Below, in pieces: positions 37,901-52,376 of a stretch of 64,000 nt of DNA; the stretch's first letter is position 1; each line of letters begins with the position of its first letter. Source of the DNA: Lingula anatina (lineage: Eukaryota > Brachiopoda > Lingulata > Lingulida > Lingulidae). The notes under the pieces are model-generated. The model was not told where the DNA came from. It did no database searches and worked only from the letters and a program-made list of their open reading frames with translations. Position numbers and translations under genes: made by a program. The stretch is from positions 310,001 through 374,000 of the forward strand of contig NW_019773770.1 in NCBI RefSeq assembly GCF_001039355.2. Reading direction: 5' to 3'.

Positions 37901-40168
37901 TTCATTAAGTCTTAGTCATATTTATCCCTGAGGAGAACAAATATGCATGTCACCATTTGCAAGTTTTGTAACATTTTTGATGAAGACTTTGGCTGTCATT
38001 GTGTTTATTTATACTTCATAAACTTATTTCAAGGAACTTGATCGCCGAATACTAGAAGCTCTAACTGAGAAAGCAGAAGAAGACCGGGTGTTACAGACAG
38101 CAAGAAAAGAGAAGGCAAGAGCAGATGCTGCTTGGATGAAGCAGGTATATATTTTACATAAGAATGTGATATCTAGGTGCAGAACCTTCTATTCTCAAAT
38201 ATTTGTATGTAATAATAACAAGGATAGATGTGCGCTGTCCAATTTCTTTATTTGGTGTTGGGTGAGATGTGGGGAAATGATGTGCTGGTTATAACATATT
38301 ATAACAAATTCCAAAATTTTTTCTGTGCAACATCCTTTAAACAATAAATTTGGTTAAGGTTTTAAATGCAGATAATTAGTTATTTTTATTCTATACTGCA
38401 GTGTTGAAAACATCACATTGTAGGGTGTTCATTGATAACTCTCTTGTGATCATTGGTTTCAGGTAATTGATGAACAACTTCGTCTGGAAAAAGCAAGGGA
38501 GGCAGAACTGGACATGCTTTATCAGTAAGTAGGCTATATTTATTGCCTTGTTATAAAGCTTTGAATTTATATACCTATTAAATAAGTATACTTTCATGTT
38601 TCAGATTGGAATTGGTCAGGGAAATTAAACTTATCTAATATCTAATGCAGCATGTAATGATTACATTTTCAGTTCTTTGACTAATTGTAAGTTTTCTTAA
38701 ACTGTGTTACAGAAACTCAATCTAAGGTTTTCTATATCCAAAACTTTATTTTCTTCTCAGGGATGAAGCGTCAAGGATGTGGCAGAAAAGAGAAGCAGAA
38801 TGGGAAAGAGAGCGACAGGCGAGGGAACGATTAATGAACGAGGTAATGCATTCTTAAGCAGGGTACATAGTAATATATCAAACCATGATTGACTTTAAGT
38901 TAAAATGAATTATCTTAGGTTATCAAATATGAGTACAGTAGTAAAAAAGTTATCCCGTCTTAAATAAGTTGTTTTTTGTTGAAAGGTATTACAAGGCAGA
39001 CAAGAGCAGATAGAGGATCGCATGGAGGAAATACGCAAGAAGCAGGAGGAGTCACTAGAAAGGCGAGAGGAACTGCTGAGGGAGTTAGACATAGCACAAC
39101 AAATGACAAGGAGAGAACAAGAGGAAGAGATGAAACTGAAGACAGAAAGAAAACAACAGTTACAAGCACAGGTAAAGAATAGTTTTTCAGTGTTTCTACA
39201 AACAGGATTGTGATGTGACATTGAAATGGTTGTTAACCTCCTTGTGAGAGTTAAAGGGATAATAACTCTTCGTATGAGATTTATATTTCACAATAAAAAC
39301 ATTGTGAATAACTCACAGAAATATAGTATATTCTGTTTTACCACAAAAACGGCAGTTATAGCTATTATTCTGATATCTGAGCTGGTCTTCAGACCACGTG
39401 ACCTCCATTGACGGCTATACTCTGTTATATTCTCTTAAGAGAATTTAACAAAAAACCAAACTTTTTAGAAAAAAAAAACAGGGACTAACTTTGAATGTAA
39501 AAATGGATTCATTATCCATTGGTAAGTATGGGAAAATTGTTATTTACTCCAGGAAAATTCATTTTTTGGCCAAAACAAAGAGTTATTATCCCTTTAATTA
39601 TACAAAGAGGTGAAACCTTTATTGTGACACAAATTCAAAGTAGTTTAGTTAGTTTTTATATTTTCTATAGTCTTGTCATAACCATGCAGATAAATGTGTG
39701 TGTGTGTGTTGCTGCTATATTCATTGCTTTGTGTTTAGATGACAAGTCGAAGGGAACAGAAGATCTCAGCACAAGATCAACTACTGAGAGAAATGGCAGA
39801 GGAAAAGAAGGCAGAAGAAGACTATGAAGAGATGCTCAGGCGTGAAGCTGAACGAATGAATATAAGAGGCTTTGGACCAAAGGTGAGGAATTAAGTGATC
39901 TATGCATAGTTTGGTATATCTCTGAAGACTGAAAAAAAATACAACCTCTTTTTAGCCCAGATACTTCCATGTCTTTATTATGAGACTCAATTACTGTTGT
40001 GATGTAATAATTCTCCATAATGTTTTACTTAAAATGAACATAAACTTTTTTAAGCTTTGCCATCATTCACTTTGTCTCATCTAGAAGAAATCAGTTTGAG
40101 TAAGTAGAAAGATAAGTCAATATCTATTTGTCTTTCAGAAATTTGGAAAGAAGCAGGCCTGGCAGTGA
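34949..40168 (+). CDS. TCHP: Trichoplein keratin filament-binding protein (TCHP/mitostatin), 14 coding exons
   Basis: Coding exons: 34949-35139, 35419-35527, 35959-36060, 36263-36319, 36601-36669, 36913-37086, 37254-37366, 37507-37573, 38034-38144, 38463-38524, 38761-38842, 38986-39171, 39739-39882, 40139-40168; 498 residues, the length I recall for human TCHP, all phases consistent. TCHP binds keratin filaments and centriolar appendages, activates Aurora A to suppress primary cilia, and sits at mitochondria-ER contacts. The start [10 protein letters not shown] matches human [27 protein letters not shown] matches SRYFRMSDICSSKQAEW; then near-continuous Glu/Lys/Arg-rich coiled coil, with [16 protein letters not shown] (human DVAWMKQAIEEQLQLE) and [13 protein letters not shown] (human MWEKREAEWARER). 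The ATG lies one base inside an exon, so the upstream exon is non-coding. A TTAA MITE sits in the intron before exon 13. Confidence 0.95.
39255..39593 (-). mobile_element. TTAA-flanked MITE, copy 3 (TCHP intron)
   Basis: Intact TIRs AGGGATAATAACTCTTCG and a matching right end, TTAA on both sides (39251-39254, 39594-39597), central TCTCTTAAGAGA. 339 bp, internally in the opposite orientation to the 10751 copy (GGCCAAAA block near the right end). Confidence 0.85.
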
Positions 40169-41766
40169 ATTTTACTACGTGATGTGTAGCAGTGGAATCC
40201 ATCCATAGCAATCTGTGATATATTATGATTTACATCATTATGTGAGGTGTTCTACCTACCAGAAAATATAATTTAGTATTTCTCTGCCTTTGTGTCTTCA
40301 AACAAACCAAGTATCATGTAATCATTGTGATTAATTAAAGGTTTGGGGCATGTAGTTGAGATGTTGTGACAGTTTATCATAAGGTATGTAAAACTTTTTA
40401 AAGTCTCTTTCAGCAAAAAATAATCACATCACTATATGTTGCATTGGTGTCTGGTGTCATTTTCAGATTTAAGTGAGCTCTAATGTGTTCGTGTATTAAA
40501 AGCCTAGTATTTATTTTCTAAAAAGTGTAAATGTGAAGGACATTTTAGCTGTTCATTTTGTGTCAGTTTGGGTTGCATGGATTAGTAGCAGATTTAGACT
40601 GGGAATTGCCACTAGACAAGGAATAGGAAATGCACAGATGTAGCTGACTTTACATGATTCTCACGTTCTTGATCTGCTAAATGTTAAGGTAGCATTTCCA
40701 TGATATACATGAATAATCAGGCCAGCAATTGCCAAAGGGGGGTTCTTTTCTGTAAATGTGGACCTTTTGTCAAGAAACCTTAGTTTTCCTATATCAAATT
40801 TACCCAGAGTGGACCCTTTCCCAGCAAAAAGGGGGGTTCATTGAACCCCCTGAAACCCCCCCTGGCTATGGGCCTGATATTGAACACCAGGAAAAACTGC
40901 ATTATCTGTGTTCCCTTTGCAAGTCTGTGATTTGTTTATACTGCCACTTATCTTACATGTCAACTTATGTAAAAGTACATAATATAGCTCCTTTCTCTAT
41001 TAAATAATTCATTAAAGAATATGACTACACTGTTTTCTCTAGGATTATTGTGTAACAAAAATAAAAATATATTTGAAAAAAAATGTTCACTACATTAACT
41101 TTTGTTATGAGAGAAAGGAAAAAATTATCCTTCACAATAAGTGAATAGATGCATTAGAAATAATTGTTTAATGTTTAATGCTTTGCTTTCAGCATACAAA
41201 ATCGCGAAACAATTTGGATTTTAAAATGGACTTTATTAAAGGAAAAATACATAGGCTTAAAATGTAAGGAAAGAACTGATATATCTCCTACATTTCTAAA
41301 TTTTAAAAAGTAGCAATTTAATGACCATTATTCCCACTTGTATGCAAGCATATCCAGCATGCTTACAAAATGTATGTAATAATAAAATGGAGAAGAAAAA
41401 TACCATCACAGCATGACTAGAGTTCAAATCTCAGACCATTACCCAATTCCACAACTTTAATAGTCTTGTTTGATTAACACTGCACCATTCTTCAGTTTCT
41501 TATTGGGTTTGAATGTTATTCAAACCAAAAAAGGTCAAGATTCTAAAAACAATTTCAGTTTCACATGTGGCTTCCGTGTCATAAAAACAAGGTACTGAAA
41601 ACATTTTGCAAGTACACCATGCTCAAAACGTAGCAAACACTAACATTTTCAAGCTTCAAAACTCACTGCAGGTCTGTAAGCAGATCACAAAAACCCATGC
41701 TTTTATCAGATAGAGATAAAAATAAGAGCTTCAGCTTGGAATTATCGCATTTTCATTTCAACTACA
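40169..41766. other. TCHP 3' UTR and ALKBH3 3' flank (convergent genes)
   Basis: No gene. Holds the TCHP 3' UTR, a MITE at 40718-40876, possible TCHP poly(A) signals near 41057, and on the minus strand a candidate ALKBH3 signal (TTTATT at about 41232-41237). Confidence 0.55.
40718..40876 (-). mobile_element. Diverged copy of the CAGGCCCGTAGCCAG MITE
   Basis: Reverse-orientation relative of 15916-16081: shares GGACCTTTTGTC/GGGAAAGGGTCCACT internal blocks, the GGGGGGTTC stretches, and a right end CTGGCTATGGGCCTG matching the TIR. The left TIR is shortened (CAGGCCAGCAATTGCC). Lies downstream of the TCHP stop. Confidence 0.8.
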
Positions 41767-44349
<2,583 letters not shown>

Positions 44350-44734
44350 TTCATAATATACTTGAAGCCGAAGAACTGTTCACTACAGGAAAAATGAAAG
44401 TGTGAGAACCTACGGCTAAATAAAGCAGCATGCAATCTCAATTATTTTATTAATATGATTTCCAAACTCCTGCATCCCACTTCACTCGATCAACGGAGAT
44501 CCAGAGGAAGAGCAAAACAGGAGATCATGATCATACAAAAATCGCTGCCAAAGGTGATTATTCAGCCTAACTTCGAATTAAAAGTTCAACTTACTCAAGT
44601 CAACGGAAGTGGCTCAAAATGCTGCTCGTGTTATTTGTCAACAAAAAGTTGGCATCAACTGTACCGGATGTGAATTTTATAAACTTCGGCGCACCTGACC
44701 TTGACCTAATTAGAGGAAGTATTGACAGATCGAG
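44350..44734. promoter_or_regulatory. Bidirectional ALKBH3/BORCS5 promoter with BORCS5 5' UTR exon
   Basis: ALKBH3 starts at 44349 going left. Going right, a non-coding exon ends at 44734 with a strong donor (GAG|GTAAGT), and the next exon with an acceptor before a start codon is BORCS5 at 46402. TGACCTTGA (44696-44704) is the reverse complement of the TCAAGGTCA element of oestrogen-related receptors. The exact transcription starts cannot be read. Confidence 0.55.
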
Positions 44735-44901
44735 GTAAGTTTGTGATGTATTTGTAATGTTTATTTCATACAAATAGTAAATGCAAAACGTTTAACTACA
44801 CAATCATAGGCTACACAATCATAGGCAAAGACGCCACACTCACCCACACTATGAAAAATGATCCTTGCAAATAATAAATAGTGGAGATCGAGATCATACA
44901 C

Positions 44902-45970
44902 CAGTACATTGTTAAAACATTTTACTGGTAAATGTACCACAGTAGGCCCTACTACATGTACATGTAGTAGCAATGACGCTCTCAAAATGTCATTATCATT
45001 AATGAAAATGTCGTATATCATTTGATGTGGTTTAATGAATTTTATAGTAAAGGACTTTTAGATTGACAATTTTGAAAAACTGGGGACTAAATTCATATTT
45101 TATGTTTCTAATGGAACAATGCAAAATGCTACTAAAACTACAGGTAACCCAGACAGCCTCAGAGATCTGGCCCACGTNCATTGTTAAAACATTTTACTAC
45201 CGGTGTCACGTGTACGGTCCGTTCTGCGTGAACCATCCGTCCTGACCGATTGTACACGCAGCAGCAGCGTGTATGAGCCGTTCCGTGAATGGTCCGTTGT
45301 ACTGTTATATTTGGCTAGTTCATTTCCTACCTCATTATACATTAACTATGATGGGGATAAAATTCATGTGTTAATTGATAATTTTCATAGAGAATCAGCG
45401 TCAAATTACAGTTCGACGCATGGATGAACATACCGTGGACGGGCCGTCGTTATTCAGCAGCTGGCTCCTATTTTAGTATTGATTTTACTAGGCTAGTGTG
45501 TTGATATGGCCACCTGAGAGAAATAGCAGTAGAGGTGAACATCTATAAGATATGAATACTTCTAAAGATTATGTTTGAATATGCAGTATGTTCTCAACAG
45601 CACATGTTTATTAAAGGCTAAGAATGTATTGACGACTCTATTGAGACGGACTGTACACGCCGGAAGTCTCCCAGATTTGCCTGCGCTTTGTGCGCATGAG
45701 CAGAACGGATGGTTCACGCTCCGGGCGGTACACGCCACACCGGTACATGTACCACAGTAGGCCCTACTACACGGGTACATGTAGTAGCAATGACGCTCTC
45801 AAAATGTCATTATCATTAATGAAAATGTCGTATATCATTTGATGTAGTTTAATGGATTTCATAGTAAAGGACTTTTAGATTGACAATTTTGAAAAACTGG
45901 GGACTATTTCATATTTTAAAATACCATGTTTCTAATGGAACAATGCAAAATGCTAGTAAAACTACAGGTA
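44902..45970 (+). repeat. Two allelic versions of one segment joined at N 45178
   Basis: Sequence at about 44902-45147 (CATTGTTAAAACATTTTACT, then GTACCACAGTAGGCCCTAC and onward) recurs at 45179-45197 and 45747-45970, interrupted in the second version by an inverted-repeat element. Both versions run to the same ACTACAGGTAA. The N lies exactly where the second version begins. Lies in the BORCS5 first intron. Confidence 0.8.
45198..45745. mobile_element. Inverted-repeat element present in one of two versions
   Basis: Left end TACCGGTGTCACGTGTACGG...GTGAACCATCCGT pairs with right end ACGGATGGTTCACGC...GTACACGCCACACCGGTA. Internal GTACACGC and GGTCCGT motifs recur. The matching empty site is about 44920-44935. 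No coding frame of note, so non-autonomous. Confidence 0.75.
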
Positions 45971-46413
45971 ATGTTGCTTGGCTAAAAAATATTTACATTC
46001 CTGCAAATATTGTTAGGGACCTTTATTTCTACTTAGGCCTAGGAGATTTTTAGACCCTGGTGTCCTGAAAGTCCAGTAGGCTAATTAAAATGCTTTTGGT
46101 ATTGACTGCTTTGAAGCATGCAGGAACATGTTTTAATTTTAACTAGTTAAAAAGACTGAAATAAGAAGTTTTAACTTCAAAATTTTTAATTCAAAAGTTT
46201 TAAAGTTTTAAATAAAAAAATATATGTTGTACTGTGTGCCTGTTTAAAGAATTGTTTTATGCAACATTAGTTGAATGTTTTCTATTGCATGGTGTTTTGG
46301 CAAATAAAATTACAGTATATATGTTGAATCTATAGTGTGACCATTTCATTCAAATCAACCAAATCAAATTTTACAGTATATGACTAAATCATGATTTTCA
46401 GTGTTATTGATTG

Positions 46414-47688
46414 ATGGGAGGTGAACAAAGCAGCCCGGTGAGTGGCCCTGCTGGCAGCCAGTTGAAATCACAGAGAGATGAAGATATCCCATACACGTCT
46501 TACTCCATCAGCAAACCAATAGATGGTAAGATAAAGCAGGGCAGTTTTTATTCAAGTGAAATTTTGTGTTGAGAAGTTGAATTGTAGTGAAGAATTTTCA
46601 TACACTGGGGTAGCTGAGTGGTCTGCCAATATCTTTTTTAAAGATATTTGTAATTTGTTTTTGAAATATTCCTAGTTTTTTCCCTCAGATCTTGAAGAAT
46701 ATCATGGATATAAATGTCACTGTGATATTAGGAAAGCTTTTTACTTACACTATAATTACAAGTTGTTGTGGCATTGATCCCAACTGACTAACTGAAAATT
46801 TCATTTGTTTTCTCAGATGCTCCAAAGCAATCTCCAAAGCTACGCAGCAAGTCTGCTGGTTCAGCAGAGAGTACAGAGGGTGGAGGGACAGCAGCGACAT
46901 CTGGTGGTGGCAGTGGAGGTGGTGGCCCAAAACATGACATAGTAGTTGTTGCGGAGGGTGTCAGTCAAAAACCAGGCATAGACCCAGAACTAATTAAACT
47001 ACAAACCATTCCCATGTTTTTGCCTGTAATTCGAGGATCTCTGAACATACCTAATATAAAGGAGACTGAGCTTGGAGACAAATTAGATTATGGACCTGTG
47101 TTAGAGTTGTGTTTACGTTATCAGGAACATCTAAAGCAGTGTGCTGAGGCTGTAGCTTTTGATCAAAATGCACTAAGTGTGCGTATCAAAGAGGTTGGTG
47201 AGAGATCTTTTACATGTATTATTTCATGTATCTGAAAAACATATTTTATCAACTGAATTAGTTGAGACCATTTTGCCTCTATTTTAGATCCACAAAATAA
47301 TTTCTGATACATTTGCTTATTCAGTAACTTTTTGAAGAAAATATTTGTAAGATCAATTCATTCATTGTAACAAACAATCTTTTTTCTTTTCCTTTTTTTC
47401 ATTGGATTGTTGAAATTTAATCTTAAGCTCTAATGTATACACATTTTTTCCTTTTTTCAGATTGACTTTGCCATAAGAACCATCATGGGAATCGTCACAG
47501 AGCGCCAGAAAAAGTATGCCAAATATGCTGAACAACTGCAAAAAGTCCATGAAATGACTACAACTTTAACACGCATTAAGTCTAGTGTCGAGTACACATT
47601 GAGTCAGATGGAACAGCTAAACAAACTACTTCCCCCTGAAGAACAACTTGAACCATTTACAATTTCTCCAAGTCATAGTGTAAACTGA
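46414..47688 (+). CDS. BORCS5: BLOC-1-related complex subunit 5 (BORCS5), 3 coding exons
   Basis: Coding exons: 46414-46525, 46817-47193, 47461-47688; 238 residues, phases consistent. BORCS5 anchors the BORC complex to the lysosome surface, where it recruits ARL8 and drives kinesin-dependent movement. MGGEQSS at the N-terminus matches human MGSEQSS, giving the N-myristoylation glycine. A low-complexity Ser/Gly linker (about 45-70) follows, then [33 protein letters not shown] (human [25 protein letters not shown]) and the coiled coil ERQKKYAKYAEQLQKVHEM (human ERQKRYAKYAEQIQKVNEM). The linker makes it longer than human BORCS5. A possible poly(A) signal AATAAA lies at 48012-48017. Shares a promoter region with ALKBH3 and converges with the gene at 48198. 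Confidence 0.95.
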
Positions 47689-48011
47689 ACAGTCTCTTTC
47701 ATCAAATCTGATCAGACAAGACTTGAAGAGAAACAAGAGAAAGGAATGCCATAACTGCTCTTTATTTAATTGTTTTATTTAATAATTTATTCAGCAAATT
47801 TGAACCAAAAGATACATTTATATATTAAAAATCTGACTAAAATTGCTACTATTCCAGACGTTGCCTTTGAATTTGTCAGCCTTGTAGAACTCCAGGTGGA
47901 ATACCAAAAAATTGCCAAATGATATTCATTAGTTAAAACATCTTTTTTGTTATATTTGGTTTATTTAATAATAATTTACAAATTTGCCCTATTCTGTTAT
48001 GCAATATTTAA

Positions 48012-48017
48012 AATAAA
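48012..48017 (+). terminator. Candidate BORCS5 poly(A) signal
   Basis: AATAAA on the plus strand 324 bp past the BORCS5 stop and about 180 bp before the end of the convergent gene. Confidence 0.4.
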
Positions 48018-48197
48018 ACATAAAGCATGTAATGTGTTTGAACTTTAAAAATACATGTACTTATCTATAATGATTGAATTAAAAGATTCATAATGATTTT
48101 CACCGTATCTATTGCCCAGAGCAAATTACCACTTATTACAAAAAATATAGTGCAAGCTATATTCTACATAGTCAATCAGTGCATTTCTGTACCAAAT

Positions 48198-49448
48198 TTA
48201 TTTTTTGCACATCCTAGACGCTCTGAGCAAAGTCAACATAGACTGTTCCTCTGCAGTAAGGGGTTCTAAATCTGGTACGCTGGCCAAAAGTTTTCCTCCA
48301 AGAAATTCTCGAATTTTATCCTGAACACGGTTATATTTCTGAATCTGGTCTGCCTTGCAAAGCTTTGATATATTCTTTATATACTCTTTCTTGGCGGAAT
48401 CCTGTTCTTGTTGTGGAATATACACTTTTCTCAGGGTTGACGAGATTCCTACGGGTCCTTTATTGAAGTCGGGTGACGATTGGACTTCATTTTGTTGATG
48501 TTCCCCAGAAGACGCTATTGCACTGCGAGGTTTATTAGTAAATGGCGTGGTGTCGTATTCTTTGTCCGAGTCGGATTCCGCCGACTTCGTTCTGTGCAAG
48601 TAATTGCTCATACTGCGTCTCCTGCGAACGGGAAGATGTCCAGCTGGAGGCTGGAGAGACGCTTTCCTTTTGTGCTCATAACGGCGCATCGCTAGAGCCA
48701 TGCTGCCATCTGTAAAGTGATCGTACTTTTCCATAGATTCGAGAAGTTTCTTGTATTGTGGTTGATCTTTCCAAGTTAAACTTTTTCTACGTTTTTTGGA
48801 CTCTTTTGGCCCAACCTTAATTTCGTTTTTCGTTAGTTTATATTTTTGGGGGGCTTTTAGTTTTCCGAGTTTTGCGGATATTTTTGGAAGTCGTCTTAAA
48901 GTTGGTGCGGTTTGCGCTTCTCTCACTTGACGTATGACTTGTCTCGTCATCGATCGGGAATCGTCAGAACCATCCTGATCGTCTGACTCACTTTCATAAA
49001 AACTGCTAAATGACGCATCAGAGTCGCTATCGCCATCATCATAATATTTTCTTGGGTTTGGAGGCAAACTTTGAAAAAGCATCCGTGGCTGGCTGCTCAA
49101 TATAGGCAATTTTTTCCAGCGCCGATCAATTTCAGCTGATTTATTGTCTTCGATGCGTTCTTCTCCACTACGACGGATGGTAGACCTTTTTGGGGACTGA
49201 GTGTTCATCGCAACGTCATTGTTAGAAAGAAGTTGGCGTTTCAATGCAGTTATCAATTCTCGACACTGACTGTCACGTAACTCCATTTTAAGCAATATAT
49301 TTTCCGTTCTTATTTCATGCAAACGCGTCTTCTCCGACAAATGAAGTGCCTCAAGCTTCTCGACGAGCTGTCTGTCAGCCAGACGATTCGCTTGCTGCGT
49401 GCGCTCTAATTGCTTGTTTGTGCGTTGGACGCGATGTGATGACGTCAT
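48198..49448 (-). CDS. Unrecognised intronless coiled-coil gene, 416 residues
   Basis: Single frame of 416 residues from ATG 49446-49448 (MTSSHRVQRTNKQ); an upstream in-frame ATG at 49542-49544 would give 448, but its added part is hydrophobic and lacks protein-like character. Residues about 5-70 have heptad-like Leu/Glu/Arg-rich spacing (coiled coil). Next comes an acidic serine stretch (DDGDSDSDASFSSFYESESDD), then a lysine-rich region with KESKKRRKSLTWK (nuclear-signal-like), RRRRSMSNY, and a C-terminal helix-like DLEPLTAEEQSMLTLLRAS. No enzyme motif or membrane segment. The stop codon TAA overlaps a minus-strand AATAAA (48197-48202). I do not recognise it. Like the gene at 30079 it is intronless, on the minus strand and starts at a CRE. 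Confidence 0.75.
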   Translation of the reverse strand: MTSSHRVQRTNKQLERTQQANRLADRQLVEKLEALHLSEKTRLHEIRTENILLKMELRDSQCRELITALKRQLLSNNDVAMNTQSPKRSTIRRSGEERIEDNKSAEIDRRWKKLPILSSQPRMLFQSLPPNPRKYYDDGDSDSDASFSSFYESESDDQDGSDDSRSMTRQVIRQVREAQTAPTLRRLPKISAKLGKLKAPQKYKLTKNEIKVGPKESKKRRKSLTWKDQPQYKKLLESMEKYDHFTDGSMALAMRRYEHKRKASLQPPAGHLPVRRRRSMSNYLHRTKSAESDSDKEYDTTPFTNKPRSAIASSGEHQQNEVQSSPDFNKGPVGISSTLRKVYIPQQEQDSAKKEYIKNISKLCKADQIQKYNRVQDKIREFLGGKLLASVPDLEPLTAEEQSMLTLLRASRMCKK

Positions 49449-49543
49449 TCTTGTTTTATGAAAAAAAAAAATGATGGTATGATAGGGTATAAAATAAACA
49501 CTTTCTAAATGACAAAACCGGTAACTGGACAAACTTGACGTCA
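49440..49543 (-). promoter_or_regulatory. Two CREs coinciding with both in-frame ATGs
   Basis: TGACGTCA occurs at 49440-49447 and at 49536-49543. On the minus strand both read ATGACGTCA, so each of the two in-frame start codons of the 48198 gene overlaps a CRE by two bases. Confidence 0.5.
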
Positions 49544-50807
49544 TGGTTTATTGCACTTTAATGTAAATCGCTTTATTCAATCTGTAGTAATCACGTGTAT
49601 AGAACGTTTACATGTCCTCTCTCTTTTTATAAAAAAACTTGATTTGAAACATCGTGAACAGCATATCTGGGTAGCGATTTGTGTATGTATAATATTTTAT
49701 AACGTTCAGCAATTTTCAGAAGAACCTAGCTGATCTACAAAATCTTAGACCTTACAACGACCTACCTTAGTGACTGCGTTTGCATCAACTTCTCACTTTC
49801 AAAATAAAAACTGCCTTTAAATTGCAACAACAAACTATATACAAAGGAAGTGACTTTCTTTAAAGCCACAGCAGTTACATTTTTGGTTCACATCGGTGAA
49901 GCAAATGCAAAATTCATGTCGTCATGAATATCTTAGCACTTAAAATTATTTGTGTTTCTGCTTAACAAATATGAAAAATGTATGTGACGTGCTATTCATG
50001 TGTCAGATATTTGTACAAAATCGAAGCCAAACAAACAAGGCTTTCAGTTTTCGTATGCAGTTGGACAAACACACTTATTCTTAAATTCTCCTTGATGGAA
50101 CTCCTTTTGGTTATTTTTCAACAGAAGTGGTCAAATAAAGCAACTGGAGACTACAGTGAAAATATTGTTAGAGTTATTCTAGTTCAGACATCCATTACAC
50201 ATAGCATAAGTACACTCTAAATTCACAAGGAACCATAAGTTATGTTGCACTCAGTTTCCCGGCATGAAGTTTTGGTTGTGCTTCAGCGTCAACATTTCCT
50301 TTTGGTTTGTTGCTCAGTTTGTAGTTGTTTTCTTTACTCATTCATCTATTTGTAAAGGCGAAATTTGGTAAAGGTGATATCATTGTGATAAATGAAGGAG
50401 TTTTCCAAACAGTACCTCCCAAATGTCAACCCTTCCAAATTTTGTTAAACCACTGCATTTTGTGTCGCATCGACAGCTAATCGAAGCCAAAGGAAATAAA
50501 ATTTAGAAATGTGTTGGTTTGTGTATTGAGTAAACAATTTGAAAAAATAATAAAGCAGCTGACTGGCCCTTGGTATACTGCCTTTTGTGTAACTTTATCT
50601 ATAAAATTGTGGCTAATAGTGCATTTTCCTATTCAGTTACTATATGCCAAAACAATTTGTCCAGAAAAAAAGGTAAATAAAGATAGTCAGATGTGGTCTT
50701 TTTATCTGTTGTCACTCTGCTAAAAGCTTGCATATTCACTAATTATTATGCCTACAATAAGTGTTCAAATAGCATTTTCCAGCACAGCAAGAAGCGGAGA
50801 GGTTACA

Positions 50808-51054
50808 CAATGGCGGATTTAGGGGGGGGGTCAGGGGGGGTCCTGATCCCCCCTCCCCCCTTCGATTTCTGAAAAAATCACACCAATGGTCTCCTCTTGA
50901 AATTAGAATTTTGACCAGCTGAATCATAGCACCGTTCATCCTCTAAAATACCAAAAATTTTCGGGGCCCGCCAAAGGGCCCCGAACCCCACGGGGGAGGT
51001 CGGCTTCGCATCCGCGGACCCCCCCCCCCTTCAAATAATCCTGGATCCGCCCCT
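50808..51054. mobile_element. GC-rich MITE with GGCGGATYYAGG ends
   Basis: Left end AATGGCGGATTTAGGGGG and right end CCTGGATCCGCCCCT are inverted repeats, flanked by GTTACA on both sides (50802-50807, 51055-51060). The interior is G/C-homopolymer rich, unlike the AT-rich surroundings. A fragment of a similar end (GGGGCGGATACAGAG) is at about 29260. Confidence 0.75.
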
Positions 51055-52376
51055 GTTACATGGTATTGCTGAGATTTTGCGTTTTTTTTAATGAAAATAA
51101 GGCTTTTAGCCTATATGAACAAAAAAACTGATTTATACCATTCATTTGCAGCGCTAGGCCTTTCACTGTATTTAAAAATTCGTTATAGATCTGTCGATCA
51201 TATTTCGTTAGTTTTAATCCCTGAGGAAATTTATTGATTATTCGTTTGTTTTCAAATTTTTTTCTTTTTTTTTTCAACTAGGTTTTGTTGTAAAATGAAA
51301 TTACTGAGCGCTTCTGTCCAGATTTTATTTTCTACCACAACTCAAAGGCTGTACCTTTTTGTAAGGTTGGGATTTGGGATTTGGAAAGTTAAAAAAACGT
51401 GAATAAAAACTAAAAAAGGAAATTTGGGTCAAACAATATTATAGCCTGATGAAAGTAGTGAATGGATTACCCGTGTTTGTCCGATTATGAAGTCAGTCGC
51501 CGATATAGCCTACTATGTGCAGGAGGTCCTACATCTTATTTTGATGGGTGAGAGAATTGAATGCGGTAGTAGAGAAAAGTCCCTTATCTTGGACAATTGA
51601 CGCAATAGGCTAATGTAAGGAACCGGCAGCTGGACCTTGGACCCGGCCATCATGAAAATACGTAGGCCCTATATGCTGGCCCCAAGGCACCCTCTGATAT
51701 TAAAATAGTATACAAAATTTAAGTATGAGCGATAAAGATAATTGTATCAGACCACTAGCGCATCCTGTGGTCAGAAAGTCGGTCCAAGGCTGAAATGAAC
51801 TAGGCCTACTAAACATTGGCCTTGGTTTTCACTTAGACAATGAAGTGTAAATTGACCCAAGCGCTTTTTATATTATAGAGAAGATAATATTTTAGACAGG
51901 CTCATTCGAATAAGATAAAAGGCCTACTCTGAATACTCGCTGCACACTCCGGATAGGCCTAAGGACGAAATTCTTTTTAACAGAAAAATATAGCTAGGAT
52001 TGCGCGTAGGCTAGATTGTAGGCCCCCTACAGGTGTAGGTATAATTAAGTACATAACATGATATAAGCCTATACGATCTTTTAAGAGCAGTCAAAATAAC
52101 TGTGTTACAGTTTTGATAAACCTTTTTAGTCGTTGGTCTGTGATGTAGGCCTAAGGCCGGGGGCCATCCATTTTTATCATTATTTTCACAAGACAATGTA
52201 GGCCTACAAAGAGTGGATTTTTCCAGTCTCCCTCCCCCCTTCCCCCCCCCCCCCCCCCCCCCCCCTTCAGAGAGTGAAAAGCAAAAACTGATGACCTTTG
52301 AGAACAATTTGGATCATCATTTTTATTACCTTTCAAAAGCGTACAAAGGGCATTACCAGATACCCCCAGCCACCAA

